This document shows positions 1-8,877 of a stretch of 43,077 nucleotides of DNA, piece by piece (position 1 is the stretch's first letter; every line of letters begins with the position of its first letter). The DNA is taken from contig JANYHN010000026.1 in assembly GCA_025359045.1 (NCBI GenBank), positions 1-43,077 of the forward strand, read 5' to 3'. This DNA is from Hyphomicrobiales bacterium (lineage in GTDB: Bacteria > Pseudomonadota > Alphaproteobacteria > Rhizobiales > Aestuariivirgaceae). The notes beneath the pieces were generated by a model. It was given only the letters and a program-made list of their open reading frames with translations. It had not been told where the DNA came from and did not search any database. Made by a program: the position numbers and the translations under genes.

Positions 1-86
1 ACAATTCGATTAGGATCCTCCCATTTCCAAAATCACAACTGGTGCAACTTGGTTTGAGTTTATTCGCTTAGCTTCAAAACCAATAA

Positions 87-135
87 AGGGATGAGCGCTG
101 GCCCCCACGGCAAGCAATGCTCATCCCTCTTTTTT
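87..135. terminator. Hairpin terminator downstream of marC
   Basis: A perfect 10-bp stem (87-96 with 119-128) encloses a 22-base loop and is followed on the plus strand by a C-T6 run (129-135). It lies directly after the marC stop on the minus strand. The better T-run is on the plus strand, so it probably also ends a rightward transcript entering from outside the window. Bases 1-86 hold only short open stretches that cannot be assigned to a gene. Confidence 0.6.
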
Positions 136-757
136 ATCCGCTTATCGCTTTTACGCCATCAATCATAAACTGCACAGCCAGAGCTGCCAAAATAATCCCG
201 AGCAAACGCGAGATGACTGCACGCCCGGTGATGCCCATGGTTTTTGAAATTTGCTCAGCAATCAGGAAACAAAAATAGCAAGCTAACATAACGAGTGCCG
301 CAACTGCAAAAAGCGCTGCCAGCAGTTCGTAGGAGCCTTGCGCCTTACCCGAAAGCAAAATCATTGCCGTGATAGCGCCTGGCCCTGCCATTAGCGGAAT
401 GGCCAGTGGGAAAGCAGCAATATTTTTTACGTGGTCAATGTCAACGGCCGTCTTGGCCGTTTCTTGCAAACGTGATCCACGCCGATCAAACACCATTTCT
501 GCCGCAGCCGATAACAGCAGCAATCCACCCGCGATCCGAAATGCCGAAAGTGAAATGCCCAGCAAAGTCAAAAGCCGCGCGCCTCCGAGACCCGCAGCAA
601 CAAGAATACAAAATGCAATAAGCGCTCCGCGCAAAGCCACTTCGCGCCGATCTTTCACTGAAAGCCCATTGGTGAGCCCCAGAAAAATTGCGCTGAGAAA
701 AATAGGATCAGCCACAATCAAAAGAGTGGCCAGTGCTGAGGTGATATAATCTTGCAT
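134..757 (-). CDS. MarC-family integral membrane protein
   Basis: The 207-residue product is a polytopic inner-membrane protein of the MarC/YchE family (usual length about 200-220), with about six hydrophobic segments. It opens with the family-like DYITSALATLLIVADPIF stretch and carries a conserved PLAIPLMAGPGAITAMIL region in the middle. The family was once linked to multiple antibiotic resistance, but that role was not upheld and the transport substrate is unknown. It is the last gene of a probable mttB-yaiI-marC unit, 23 bp after yaiI, and is followed at once by a hairpin terminator. The family call is firm; the function is not. Confidence 0.9.
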   Translation of the reverse strand: MQDYITSALATLLIVADPIFLSAIFLGLTNGLSVKDRREVALRGALIAFCILVAAGLGGARLLTLLGISLSAFRIAGGLLLLSAAAEMVFDRRGSRLQETAKTAVDIDHVKNIAAFPLAIPLMAGPGAITAMILLSGKAQGSYELLAALFAVAALVMLACYFCFLIAEQISKTMGITGRAVISRLLGIILAALAVQFMIDGVKAISG

Positions 758-780
758 GCCAGCAGCATATCACAACGGAA

Positions 781-1236
781 TTAAATTGCAGCAGCCCGCT
801 TTAGTGTTTGAATGGCATTTTCCAAGGCCTGCAGGAAGCGCGAGCGATCCGACGGCGTGAAGACCGGATTGGAGCCTTTAACATCACCTGATTCGCGAAG
901 TTGCGACATCAAATTCCGCATCGCCAAGGCCATGCCGATTGAGTCTTCGGTGAAAACCTTGCCATTATGATTGATCACCTGCGCGCCCTTTTTATGAGCC
1001 CGCGATGCCAGCGGCACATCAGTTGTCACTACAATGTCATTGGGTTGAATTTGCTCGACAATCCAATCATCGGCCTCATCGGCTTTTCCACCAACCACAA
1101 CACGCTTGACCTTCTCGCCAATCGGCAATCGCATATGAGAATTGGAAACATATGTGATCACAAAATCGTGTCGCGCCGCCACCTTGGCCGCTTCATCTTT
1201 CACTGGGCACGCATCAGCATCGACATAGATTTGCAT
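781..1236 (-). CDS. yaiI: YaiI/YqxD family protein (DUF188, PIN-like)
   Basis: This 151-residue protein begins with MQIYVDADACPVKDE, the hallmark N-terminus of the UPF0178/YaiI family, whose fold resembles PIN and NYN nucleases. A later V(V)TTDVPLA segment supplies the second acidic cluster expected of that fold. The biochemical role is not established. Its ATG overlaps the TGA stop of the upstream methyltransferase gene by one base (TGATG), which fixes the start and suggests coupled translation. The link to the methyltransferase may be only positional. Confidence 0.9.
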   Translation of the reverse strand: MQIYVDADACPVKDEAAKVAARHDFVITYVSNSHMRLPIGEKVKRVVVGGKADEADDWIVEQIQPNDIVVTTDVPLASRAHKKGAQVINHNGKVFTEDSIGMALAMRNLMSQLRESGDVKGSNPVFTPSDRSRFLQALENAIQTLKRAAAI

Positions 1237-2768
1237 CAGTTCATCAGATCCGGCAATTCGCTTTCACGCTTTGCTACAAATTCATTTAAACCCTGCGCAA
1301 TGCCCTCATCCATCTTCGGCTTCTCATAAGCAGCCAACGCTGCTTTAGCCTTTTCGCGGCCGCGCGTGTCGTGGTCCTTGGCCCCTTCGGCCGACCACTG
1401 CTCATAGGGATTGAAATCCATAATTGTGGGCATGAAGAAGGCTCTTTCGAAATGTTCCAATGTGTGCGCAGTTCCGAGAAAATGACCAGCAGGCCCCACC
1501 TCGCGCACAGCCGCCATGGCATCTTTGAAGTCATCAAACTTCAAACCACCCGCATATTTATACCAAGCGCCCAATTGCTCGCAATCGGTCATGAATTTCG
1601 AATAGCCACAGGCCAGCCCCGCCTCCAACCATCCCGCAACATGCCAGATATAATTAGCACCCGATAAGATCGCCGCGTGCATGAGCATATTGGATTCATA
1701 ACCTGCTTGGGCATCATTAAGCTTTGAGCCCACATGAAAACCTGATGTGCGCCAAGGCAATCTATATTTGCGCGCCAACTGCCCCATCACAAACATCATC
1801 TGCGCAGCCTCAGGTGCGCCGCCCATTGGGGCACCTGTTTTCATATCCACAGTCACCATAAACTGGCCATAAATTTGCGGCGAACCAGCGCGGATGAGTT
1901 GAGTGAACGCCACACCAGCCAATGCCTCTGCATTCACTTGCGCCACCGCACCAATAGAAGATGCCGAAGTCGAAGCCCCACACAAAGCAAAGGGAGCCAG
2001 GATTAACGGCTGATTATGCGACGCATAAACCCGCATCGCATCCAGCATGGTGTTGTCCCACACCAAAGGTGAATTACAGTTGGTGATGGACACCACAACC
2101 GGATTGTCCTTTACAAAAGTTTCACCAAAAACAATGCCCGCCATCTTCATCACATCTTCTGCACGATCTTTGGATGTCACGATACCCATAAAGGGTTTGT
2201 CGGAATGGGTCAGCGCCGATTGAATAATATGCAAATGCCGCTTGGGAACTGGAATTTCCATCGGCTCGCAAATGATTGAGCTTGAGGAATGAAGCTGCGG
2301 TGCCATGTATGATAGCTTGTGAAAGTTCTGCAAATCTTCAAGCGAACCATAACGCCGCTTGCCTTCAAGGTCGCGCACATAGGGTGCACCATACATCGGC
2401 ACAAACACGGTGTTCTTGCCACCCACTTTCACCGTGCGCTCGGGGTTGCGCGCATGCAGCGTGAATTCGGGCGGCACGAGCGCAATCAGCGACATTAATA
2501 ATTCCGGCGCAATCCGCACCCGAGTGCCTTGCACATCAGCGCCAGCTTTTTTCCAGCGCTCAACGGCATCGTCATCGCGAAATTCACAGCCGATTTCGGA
2601 TAGTATCTTGAGTGATTCAAGGTGGATCAGCTCCACGGCTTCATCTGGCAATAGGTCATAGGTCGGAATTTCACGCACCAAAGTGGGAAATGAGACCATT
2701 GGCGTGGCGCGCAGCACACGCCGCCCCTCGCGCCCACCTGCTCGGCGATTATGAACAGTATCAACCAT
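1236..2768 (-). CDS. MttB-family (trimethylamine methyltransferase-like) protein, non-pyrrolysine
   Basis: The 510-residue product belongs to the MttB superfamily of TIM-barrel methyltransferases. These move a methyl group from a quaternary or tertiary amine to a cob(I)alamin protein. The N-terminal RRAGGREGRR motif and the GAPYVRDLEGKR region are typical of the alphaproteobacterial branch. The frame runs through without an in-frame amber codon, so it is not a pyrrolysine-dependent trimethylamine enzyme; characterised relatives without pyrrolysine act on glycine betaine, proline betaine or carnitine. No corrinoid protein or corrinoid:folate methyltransferase gene is in the window. It diverges from an amino-acid permease gene that could bring in its substrate, which is inference. 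A GGTGA sequence lies just before the ATG. The substrate is unknown. Confidence 0.88.
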   Translation of the reverse strand: MVDTVHNRRAGGREGRRVLRATPMVSFPTLVREIPTYDLLPDEAVELIHLESLKILSEIGCEFRDDDAVERWKKAGADVQGTRVRIAPELLMSLIALVPPEFTLHARNPERTVKVGGKNTVFVPMYGAPYVRDLEGKRRYGSLEDLQNFHKLSYMAPQLHSSSSIICEPMEIPVPKRHLHIIQSALTHSDKPFMGIVTSKDRAEDVMKMAGIVFGETFVKDNPVVVSITNCNSPLVWDNTMLDAMRVYASHNQPLILAPFALCGASTSASSIGAVAQVNAEALAGVAFTQLIRAGSPQIYGQFMVTVDMKTGAPMGGAPEAAQMMFVMGQLARKYRLPWRTSGFHVGSKLNDAQAGYESNMLMHAAILSGANYIWHVAGWLEAGLACGYSKFMTDCEQLGAWYKYAGGLKFDDFKDAMAAVREVGPAGHFLGTAHTLEHFERAFFMPTIMDFNPYEQWSAEGAKDHDTRGREKAKAALAAYEKPKMDEGIAQGLNEFVAKRESELPDLMN

Positions 2769-2845
2769 ACTTCACCATATCACCGGAATAAAATCTGTGA
2801 AGGGATGGCATGTATTGCGTTGCACACTGGACTCATCCACAGCGG

Positions 2846-2874
2846 TTGACGCATCGCCACAAAGCGGCCACAAT
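2846..2874 (+). promoter_or_regulatory. Candidate sigma-70 promoter of the permease gene
   Basis: TTGACG (2846-2851) and CACAAT (2869-2874) are separated by 17 bp, about 100 bp before the chosen permease ATG, inside the 205-bp divergent region shared with the mttB-like gene. The -35 element is good and the -10 is moderate. Confidence 0.35.
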
Positions 2875-2973
2875 GTGGTTAAGGGGTTATTAACTTTTCA
2901 AACGTGGGGACGTTTGTCGGTTTCATTCAAACACAACGCGCGTTTTCCCTCTTACCGCGCAAGGGAGTGCCAC

Positions 2974-4623
2974 ATGGCAAACAACACAAATATGAGCGAG
3001 GACGAAAAAGTCCTCCATGGAATGGGCTATGCGCAGGAATTATCTAGGCGCATGGGGACATTCCAAAGCTTCGCAATTTCTTTCTCCATCATATGCATTT
3101 TGTCAGGTGGCCTAGCGTCATTCCCGATAGCGCTCTCGACCGTCGGCCCATGGATGGCCACGATCGGTTGGGTTCTTGGCGGAATTTTTGCTTTGATTGT
3201 TGCCGCTTCAATGGGCCAGATCGCATCCTCCTATCCGACGGCGGGTGGTCTCTACCACTGGTCGTCAATTTTGGGCGGCAAATTCTGGGGTTGGCTCACA
3301 GCCTGGACCAACCTCTTGGGCTTGCTGTTCGTTATTCCAGCGGTGAACGTCATTCTTTATGGTTTCATTCGCGACCTGTTCTTCTCTGGCATCTTGCATT
3401 GGGATGTGTCCACATGGACCAACACGACGATGTATCTTTGGGTCGCAGGCATCACCGCTGCGCAGTGCTTGCTCAATCACTTTGGTATTAAGCTCACCAC
3501 CTTGCTCACTGATATTTCTGGCTATCTAATTTTCGTGATCACCATACTTTTGGTTATCCTATTGTTCTCACATGTTCAAAGCTTTGACCTTGGAAAAGCT
3601 TTCTCCTTTGTGAACACCACAGGTGACGCCGGCGGCGGAGTTGCTCCAGCTTATGGTGCGGTCATGGCTATCTTGATGGGCATGCTCTATCCACTCTTCA
3701 CCATCACCGGGTTTGATGCTTCGGCCCATACATCAGAAGAAACCCGCGATGCACAAAATACTGTGCATAAGGGCATGCTGCAATCAGTGTTCTGGTCATT
3801 GGCTTTTGGCTTTATTCTTGCTCTCGGTATGACTATGGCGCTGCCAGCAGTTTATACAGCGCTTGCTGCTGATCCTGCTCAAACCGCATTGTCCAAGGAA
3901 GTGATGGCAAAGCTTGCTGCCATTCCCGGCGGACCAGCACCTGCTGATATGGCTGTACTAGGTTGGAGTTCATTCTCGGTTCTGTTCAACACGCTGATTG
4001 CGCCAAGTTTCCTTGGTAAAATCTGTGCGATTGGCATTATCATTGCAAACTTCTTCTGTGCATTGTCTGCAGTCACATCAACTTCGCGCATGATCTATGC
4101 CTTCGCGCGCGATGGTGGTTTGCCCTCAATGTTGGCCAACGTAAATGCTGGCTACCGCACACCTGTGGCTGCCATCTGGTTCACAGGCATTGTGTCCTTC
4201 ATCTTGGTTGTGATTACCACACCACTTAACGCCTTTGCAGCGCTTTCAACAGGCTGTGCCATGTATCTTTACATGTCCTACGGTATGCCAGTACTTTCTG
4301 GTTTGTTGGCTGAAGGAAAAACTTGGACAACATTCGGCAAGTTCCGCCTTGGCGGTCTTTCTAAATTGTTTGCTGTTATCGTTGTCTTGGGCGTGATCGG
4401 CATCATCATCGGTGGCCACGCATTCGTGCCTTCAGTTGGTGATTTTGGTGCCGCAGGCTTCGTACCAGGTCTTATCTACTACACGATTGGCTTCTACGCG
4501 ATCTTGATCGTTTTGTGGTTTGCTGTGGTTGGCAAAACCTTCAAAGGCCCACCAATGGGTGCTGAAATTGCCAAGCGTCAAGCAGCAATTGCAGCACAGG
4601 AAAGAGCGCTGGCTGGTCGGTAA
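2974..4623 (+). CDS. APC-family amino acid/polyamine permease
   Basis: A 549-residue secondary transporter of the amino acid-polyamine-organocation superfamily with about 12 hydrophobic segments. After a short hydrophilic N-terminus, LSRRMGTFQSFAISFSII and the later YPTAGGLYHW match the ACT/GABA-permease-like branch. The frame stays open further upstream to 2797, but the ATG at 2974 is preceded by AAGGGAG at good spacing, and the alignable protein begins just after it. Substrates in this branch include GABA, choline, polyamines and basic amino acids. Divergence from an MttB-family gene hints at a methylated amine or betaine, but nothing in the sequence proves it. The gene ends before a strong terminator, so it is probably monocistronic. 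Confidence 0.88.
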   Translation: MANNTNMSEDEKVLHGMGYAQELSRRMGTFQSFAISFSIICILSGGLASFPIALSTVGPWMATIGWVLGGIFALIVAASMGQIASSYPTAGGLYHWSSILGGKFWGWLTAWTNLLGLLFVIPAVNVILYGFIRDLFFSGILHWDVSTWTNTTMYLWVAGITAAQCLLNHFGIKLTTLLTDISGYLIFVITILLVILLFSHVQSFDLGKAFSFVNTTGDAGGGVAPAYGAVMAILMGMLYPLFTITGFDASAHTSEETRDAQNTVHKGMLQSVFWSLAFGFILALGMTMALPAVYTALAADPAQTALSKEVMAKLAAIPGGPAPADMAVLGWSSFSVLFNTLIAPSFLGKICAIGIIIANFFCALSAVTSTSRMIYAFARDGGLPSMLANVNAGYRTPVAAIWFTGIVSFILVVITTPLNAFAALSTGCAMYLYMSYGMPVLSGLLAEGKTWTTFGKFRLGGLSKLFAVIVVLGVIGIIIGGHAFVPSVGDFGAAGFVPGLIYYTIGFYAILIVLWFAVVGKTFKGPPMGAEIAKRQAAIAAQERALAGR

Positions 4624-4643
4624 TTAACGACTTACATTATATG

Positions 4644-4672
4644 AGGGCGGCCTTTTGGTCGCCCTTTTTTTT
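4644..4672 (+). terminator. Rho-independent terminator after the permease gene
   Basis: A 9-bp G+C-rich stem (4644-4652 with 4657-4665, one G-T pair) has a TTTT loop and is followed by a run of T residues to 4672. It lies 20 bp after the permease stop and separates it from the following oxidoreductase operon. Confidence 0.85.
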
Positions 4673-4688
4673 GTGGCATAAGGGGCAG

Positions 4689-6047
4689 ATGGATAACAGA
4701 TTCGATATTGCTGTGATTGGTGGTGGTGTGGTGGGCCTCGCCATCCTGCGCCGATTTGCAATGACTGGGCTTACATGTGTGTTGCTTGAAAAGGGCGCCG
4801 ATATTCTGTCTGGCGCATCCAAGGGCAACAGCGCACTTCTCCACACGGGCTTCGATGCACCCGCAAAATCGCTTGAACTGCAATGTATGCAGGCGGGTTA
4901 TCGCGAGTATATCGATATACGCCAAAAACTGAATCTGCCGCTGCATGAAACCGGAGCACTTGTCGTTGCTTGGACACAGGAAGAATTGGCGGCACTTGAT
5001 GGCATTGTTGAAAAGGCACACACAAATGATGTCAGCAATGTAAAGCGGCTAACGCAGACCGAGTTACGAGTCCGCGAACCACAAATCTCAAAGCTTGCTC
5101 TGGGTGCAGTTTTGGTGCCGGGCGAACATGTGATTGATGCATGGTCAGCACCTCTTGCATATGGGCAACAAGCGATAGCCCACGGCGCGGTGATCTTGCG
5201 CAACGCGGAGGTTACAAGTGTTGAGCGCGTAAATAGCCAATGGCGAATAGCGAGTATGGCGGGTGAGGTAACTGCCGGCACAATTATCAATGCAGCTGGT
5301 CTATTTGGTGATTATGTTGAAGCATTGGCGCATGAACCAAGCTTCACCATAAAGCCGCGTAAAGGCCAGTTCGTCGTTTTCGACAAACCCGCCGCAAAGT
5401 TGGCGCGTAGCATAATTCTTCCTGTGCCTAATGAACGCACCAAAGGTGTGGTTCTTTTTCGTACGATCTTTGGCAATCTCGCCATTGGCCCCACCGCAGA
5501 AGAAACTGACGAACGCACAAACCCAGCAACTGATTCTGCAACACTTGCAAAACTGAAATCCCGCGCCATTGAAATCGTGCCAGCGCTCACAGACATTGAT
5601 GTGACCGCAGTCTATGCAGGCTTGCGCCCCGCCACGCATCACAAAGACTACATCATCGAAGCACATAAAGATAAAAACTGGATCACTGTTGCAGGTATTC
5701 GTTCAACGGGCCTCACGGGTTCACTCGGCATCGCGCAACACGTGGCAAAACTTTATGCTAAACATTTTAACAAGCTTCCTAAAAAACCACCTGAACCAAT
5801 TTGGACCCCGGTTCCTAATCTCGCCGAACAATCCATCCGCCCTTACATGAAGGGCGGCGAAATTATCTGCCATTGCGAATGGGTGACACGCGGTGAAATT
5901 GAAGCCGCATGCCAGGGCTCACTTCCAGCAGGTGACTTAGGCGGATTAAAACGCCGCACCAGAGCCATGATGGGCCGCTGCCAAGGGTTTTATTGTGGCG
6001 CTGAAATCACGACCATGTTTGAGAAGGTCAAACATGGAACATCATGA
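4689..6047 (+). CDS. GlpA-like FAD-dependent glycerol-3-phosphate dehydrogenase with C-terminal BFD [2Fe-2S] domain
   Basis: This 452-residue flavoprotein combines an N-terminal DAO domain with a C-terminal BFD-like iron-sulfur domain. IAVIGGGVVGLAI near residue 7 is the FAD dinucleotide fold. In the last 75 residues ICHCEW and CQGFYCG supply the clustered cysteines of a BFD [2Fe-2S] site. The same layout occurs in anaerobic GlpA and in GlpO/LhgO-like dehydrogenases. The next two genes encode a second flavoprotein and a glycerol-kinase-like enzyme, so oxidation of sn-glycerol 3-phosphate to dihydroxyacetone phosphate is the best reading. ATG 4689 was chosen because AAGGGGC precedes it and because the longer frame from 4641 starts inside the preceding terminator. 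Another 2-hydroxy acid or polyol phosphate remains possible. Confidence 0.82.
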   Translation: MDNRFDIAVIGGGVVGLAILRRFAMTGLTCVLLEKGADILSGASKGNSALLHTGFDAPAKSLELQCMQAGYREYIDIRQKLNLPLHETGALVVAWTQEELAALDGIVEKAHTNDVSNVKRLTQTELRVREPQISKLALGAVLVPGEHVIDAWSAPLAYGQQAIAHGAVILRNAEVTSVERVNSQWRIASMAGEVTAGTIINAAGLFGDYVEALAHEPSFTIKPRKGQFVVFDKPAAKLARSIILPVPNERTKGVVLFRTIFGNLAIGPTAEETDERTNPATDSATLAKLKSRAIEIVPALTDIDVTAVYAGLRPATHHKDYIIEAHKDKNWITVAGIRSTGLTGSLGIAQHVAKLYAKHFNKLPKKPPEPIWTPVPNLAEQSIRPYMKGGEIICHCEWVTRGEIEAACQGSLPAGDLGGLKRRTRAMMGRCQGFYCGAEITTMFEKVKHGTS

Positions 6048-6963
6048 TATCGTTATCATTGGGGGCGGGCCTGCTGGCTTAACACTTGCGCTCGAGCTTA
6101 ATGCTTTGGGCATAAAAGATGTCGTTGTGTTGGAGCGCGAACAAGAGGCAGGCGGCATCCCCCGCCATTGCGGGCATTTAGGTTTTGGTATCGACAACAA
6201 AAACCGATTCCTCACCGGCCCAAAATTTGCAACAAAATTGCGCGAGTTGACTAACGGCCTCGACATTCGCACTGGAACCACAGTTCTCGAATTTACGTTG
6301 CGCGGAACAATGCGCCTTCATTCTGGGTCCGGCATTTCGGAAATGTCAGCAAGGCGAATTGTGTTGGCAACAGGCACCAGAGAGTCTTCCCGCGCTGCGA
6401 GATTAATCGGCGGCAACAGATTGCCCGGCGTCATGAATACCGGAACATTCCAACAGCTGGTTTACCTCAAACATCAAAAACCATTTTCCAATCCAGTGAT
6501 CGTCGGTAGCGAATGGGTGTCGTTTTCCAATCTCCTGACCTGTCGGCACGCAAAAATAAAACCGGTCTGTATGATCACCGAAAGCACTAACTTAAACGCA
6601 CCATCCTATTTCAGCCTTGGCGCAAGACTGGCATTTGGTGTTTCAGTGAAACGAAGTACAAAGCTATTATCGATCAACGGCCACATAAAAGTTGAATCAG
6701 TGGACGTGGAGTCCGGCGGTCAAAAACAAACGATTGCCTGTGATGGGGTGATCATCTCTGGAAAATTCCGGTCTGAAAACGGACTCTATTCATCGGGTGT
6801 CATTGAACAGGAAAACACTGCACCGCTCACAACTGATACATACCGCACGTCCAAACCGAATATCTATGCGGTGGGCAATGTCCTCGGCCATCTCGAAACC
6901 GCTGGCGCCTGCATGTTGCATGGCCGTAAGCTGGCTACCATAATCGCGAGCGAACTCAGATGA
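6034..6963 (+). CDS. NAD(P)/FAD-dependent oxidoreductase, partner of the GlpA-like protein
   Basis: A 309-residue pyridine nucleotide-disulfide oxidoreductase-type flavoprotein. IVIIGGGPAGLTLALEL is the FAD fold, GGIPRHCGHLGFG is characteristic of the HcnB/opine-oxidase-A-like group, VIVGSEWVSFSNLLTC lies where the NAD(P) fold is expected, and IYAVGNVLGHLETAG is the second FAD contact. In this group the protein usually works with a DAO/BFD subunit like the one encoded just upstream. Here it probably passes electrons between that subunit and NAD(P) or the quinone pool. The ATG at 6034 overlaps the upstream gene by 14 bp and has GAGAAGG before it; the frame opens at 5995, but that region is the upstream coding sequence. 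The family is clear, the electron acceptor unknown. Confidence 0.82.
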   Translation: MEHHDIVIIGGGPAGLTLALELNALGIKDVVVLEREQEAGGIPRHCGHLGFGIDNKNRFLTGPKFATKLRELTNGLDIRTGTTVLEFTLRGTMRLHSGSGISEMSARRIVLATGTRESSRAARLIGGNRLPGVMNTGTFQQLVYLKHQKPFSNPVIVGSEWVSFSNLLTCRHAKIKPVCMITESTNLNAPSYFSLGARLAFGVSVKRSTKLLSINGHIKVESVDVESGGQKQTIACDGVIISGKFRSENGLYSSGVIEQENTAPLTTDTYRTSKPNIYAVGNVLGHLETAGACMLHGRKLATIIASELR

Positions 6964-8381
6964 AAGTTCTTGCCATAGACCAAGGCACAACGGGAACCAA
7001 AGCCTTCACACTTGATGGGAGTGGCGTATTCACAAAAGTCGCAAGCTTCCAACACAAACAAATCTATCCGCAATCTGGCTGGGTAGAACATGATGCGGAA
7101 CAACTTTTGTCTCACATCACGTCATGTATCAAGAAAGCCGGAAAAGTTGATAGCATTGGCATTACCAATCAAGGCGAAACCATTGTCGCTTGGGATAAGG
7201 AAAGCGGAAAGCCAGTCTATAACGCGATTGTTTGGCAAGATGATCGCACCAAAAATATTATCGAAGAATTCAAAGCGACGGGAGCCCAAGCGCTCACTCA
7301 ACATAAGGCAGGTCTGCCACTCGACCCCTATTTCAGTGCATCAAAATTTCGGTGGATATTAGACCATGTCCCAGAGTCTCGCATCCTGCTTTCCGCCGGA
7401 AGGTTGAGGCTGGGCACTAGTGATGCCTATTTTTTGGATCGGCTCACGGGCACATTTGCAACCGATGTCACCACCGCCTCACGCACATCATTGATGTCAC
7501 TTGATTCTCTGCAATGGGACGATGAACTCTGCGACTTGTTCGGCGTGCCACGAGTATGTTTGCCCGAAATTCGCTCTACGACTGGCCCATTTGGAATGAT
7601 TGGAAAAACACCAATCACGGCAAATCTCGTTGACCAACAGGCAGCTCTCTTCGGCCACGGCTGTATCAATGTTGGTGATGCCAAGATCACGTTCGGCACT
7701 GGGGCGTTTGCATTGGCATTAGCCGGACATGCGCGACCACTGAAAAATGATTCAGGTTTGCTGCCCACCATTGCTTGGCAAATCGGCCAGCAACCTCCGC
7801 TCTTTGCAGTAGATGGCGGCGTTTACAATGCAGCCTCTGCAGTAAATTGGGCCAAGAACTTGGGCCTCTTCAATGATTATGAAGAAATCAATTCTTTTAA
7901 ACCTGAAAGCGCCCTCGCCCGTGGCCTTGTTTTCGTGCCTGCACTCTCTGGTCTCGCTTGCCCCCACTGGGACCGCGCGGCATCTGGCCTCTGGCTTGGC
8001 ATGGGGCTCGACACAACGAGACAGGATATGATGCAAGCCGTGCTCGAAGGTATAGCACTTCGCGCACAAGAAGTTGTACGCGCTATGGACCGTCTGAGTG
8101 AAAAAGGCAGTTTCATTTCAATTGATGGTGGCCTCAGTGACAACCGATATTTTGGCCAATTTTTGGCCAACGCCCTAAACCGCAAAGTTGTTGTGGCGGG
8201 AAGTGCTGATCTCACAGCACTGGGCACGGCACGCATGTCGATGATTGGCGCAGGTGCAAAGTCATTGCCACCCCTGCCTAAACCAATGCACAGTTTTGAA
8301 CCAATAGAACCAATTTCCGCAAAACTTCTTTCTCGTTTTGACATCGCCGTGATCAGATCGAAAGGCTGGAAGAATTTTTAG
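6960..8381 (+). CDS. glpK: FGGY-family carbohydrate kinase, probable glycerol kinase
   Basis: The 473-residue protein is an FGGY sugar kinase closest to glycerol kinase. The N-terminal AIDQGTTGTKAF is the phosphate-binding loop, IVWQDDRT is the substrate-region motif, FGTGAFALAL lies where GlpK has its GTG loop, and IDGGLSDNRYFGQFLAN is the ATP-site signature. It is slightly shorter than E. coli GlpK (about 500 residues). It starts inside the stop of the upstream gene (ATGA, 6960-6963), so the three genes are tightly coupled. It should phosphorylate glycerol to glycerol 3-phosphate for the upstream dehydrogenase. Family members also use erythritol, xylulose or other polyols, so glycerol is strongly favoured by context rather than proven. 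Confidence 0.82.
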   Translation: MKVLAIDQGTTGTKAFTLDGSGVFTKVASFQHKQIYPQSGWVEHDAEQLLSHITSCIKKAGKVDSIGITNQGETIVAWDKESGKPVYNAIVWQDDRTKNIIEEFKATGAQALTQHKAGLPLDPYFSASKFRWILDHVPESRILLSAGRLRLGTSDAYFLDRLTGTFATDVTTASRTSLMSLDSLQWDDELCDLFGVPRVCLPEIRSTTGPFGMIGKTPITANLVDQQAALFGHGCINVGDAKITFGTGAFALALAGHARPLKNDSGLLPTIAWQIGQQPPLFAVDGGVYNAASAVNWAKNLGLFNDYEEINSFKPESALARGLVFVPALSGLACPHWDRAASGLWLGMGLDTTRQDMMQAVLEGIALRAQEVVRAMDRLSEKGSFISIDGGLSDNRYFGQFLANALNRKVVVAGSADLTALGTARMSMIGAGAKSLPPLPKPMHSFEPIEPISAKLLSRFDIAVIRSKGWKNF

Positions 8382-8433
8382 TTGAATTTACACGTGCCCA
8401 TCCCCACATCTACAGCATCCGGAGGGTCACATC

Positions 8434-8877
8434 ATGATATTCATTCTCAATATTCTTTGGTTTGTGCTTGGCGGCTTCGTTGCTGGTCTAGCTTGGATAT
8501 TGGCTGGCATCATCATGGCCATCACCATCATCGGCCTACCCTTTGTGCCAACCTGTTTTCGTTTGGCGCGCTATACCTTTTGGCCTTTCGGCTACGACAT
8601 TATTTCGCGCGATCAATTGACCGGACAATCAGATATCGGCACAGGCGCTATTGGCACAATCGGTAACATTCTTTGGTTCGTGTTTGCGGGCTGGTGGTTG
8701 GCATTGATGCACATTTCGGCTGCCATAGCTCTCACAGTCACCATCATCGGCATTCCATTTGCTTGGGCACATGTGAAGCTGGCGATTGCTTCGCTCTTTC
8801 CAATTGGCAAAAGGATCGTTGCTGTTGATCAGCTACACCTATTGCCTATGCGGCAGGGTCAAACGCGCTCGGTTTAA
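8434..8877 (+). CDS. YccF-domain inner membrane protein
   Basis: A 147-residue membrane protein made of two similar halves. Each begins with NILWFV and ends with a TIIG(L/I)PF segment, as expected for the tandem YccF domain. Four hydrophobic helices are visible. The function of the family is not known. GGAGG at 8421-8425 is well placed for the ATG at 8434. The gene follows the kinase gene by 52 bp, so it may be read from the same transcript. Its last 32 bases overlap the 3' end of hslO on the opposite strand. Confidence 0.85.
   Translation: MIFILNILWFVLGGFVAGLAWILAGIIMAITIIGLPFVPTCFRLARYTFWPFGYDIISRDQLTGQSDIGTGAIGTIGNILWFVFAGWWLALMHISAAIALTVTIIGIPFAWAHVKLAIASLFPIGKRIVAVDQLHLLPMRQGQTRSV

Noticed and set aside
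1..86. C-terminal end of a rightward gene at the left edge
   Set aside because: Two short open frames exist but neither can be recognised; only the downstream plus-strand terminator hints at a gene.
1236..2768. Pyrrolysine-containing trimethylamine methyltransferase
   Set aside because: The frame contains no in-frame amber codon and matches the non-pyrrolysine branch.
2797..2973. N-terminal extension of the permease by 59 codons
   Set aside because: It would cover the divergent promoter region, and the ATG at 2974 has the ribosome site and family-like start.
4641..4688. N-terminal extension of the GlpA-like protein
   Set aside because: The extension is encoded by the terminator of the preceding gene; the flavin fold begins right after ATG 4689.
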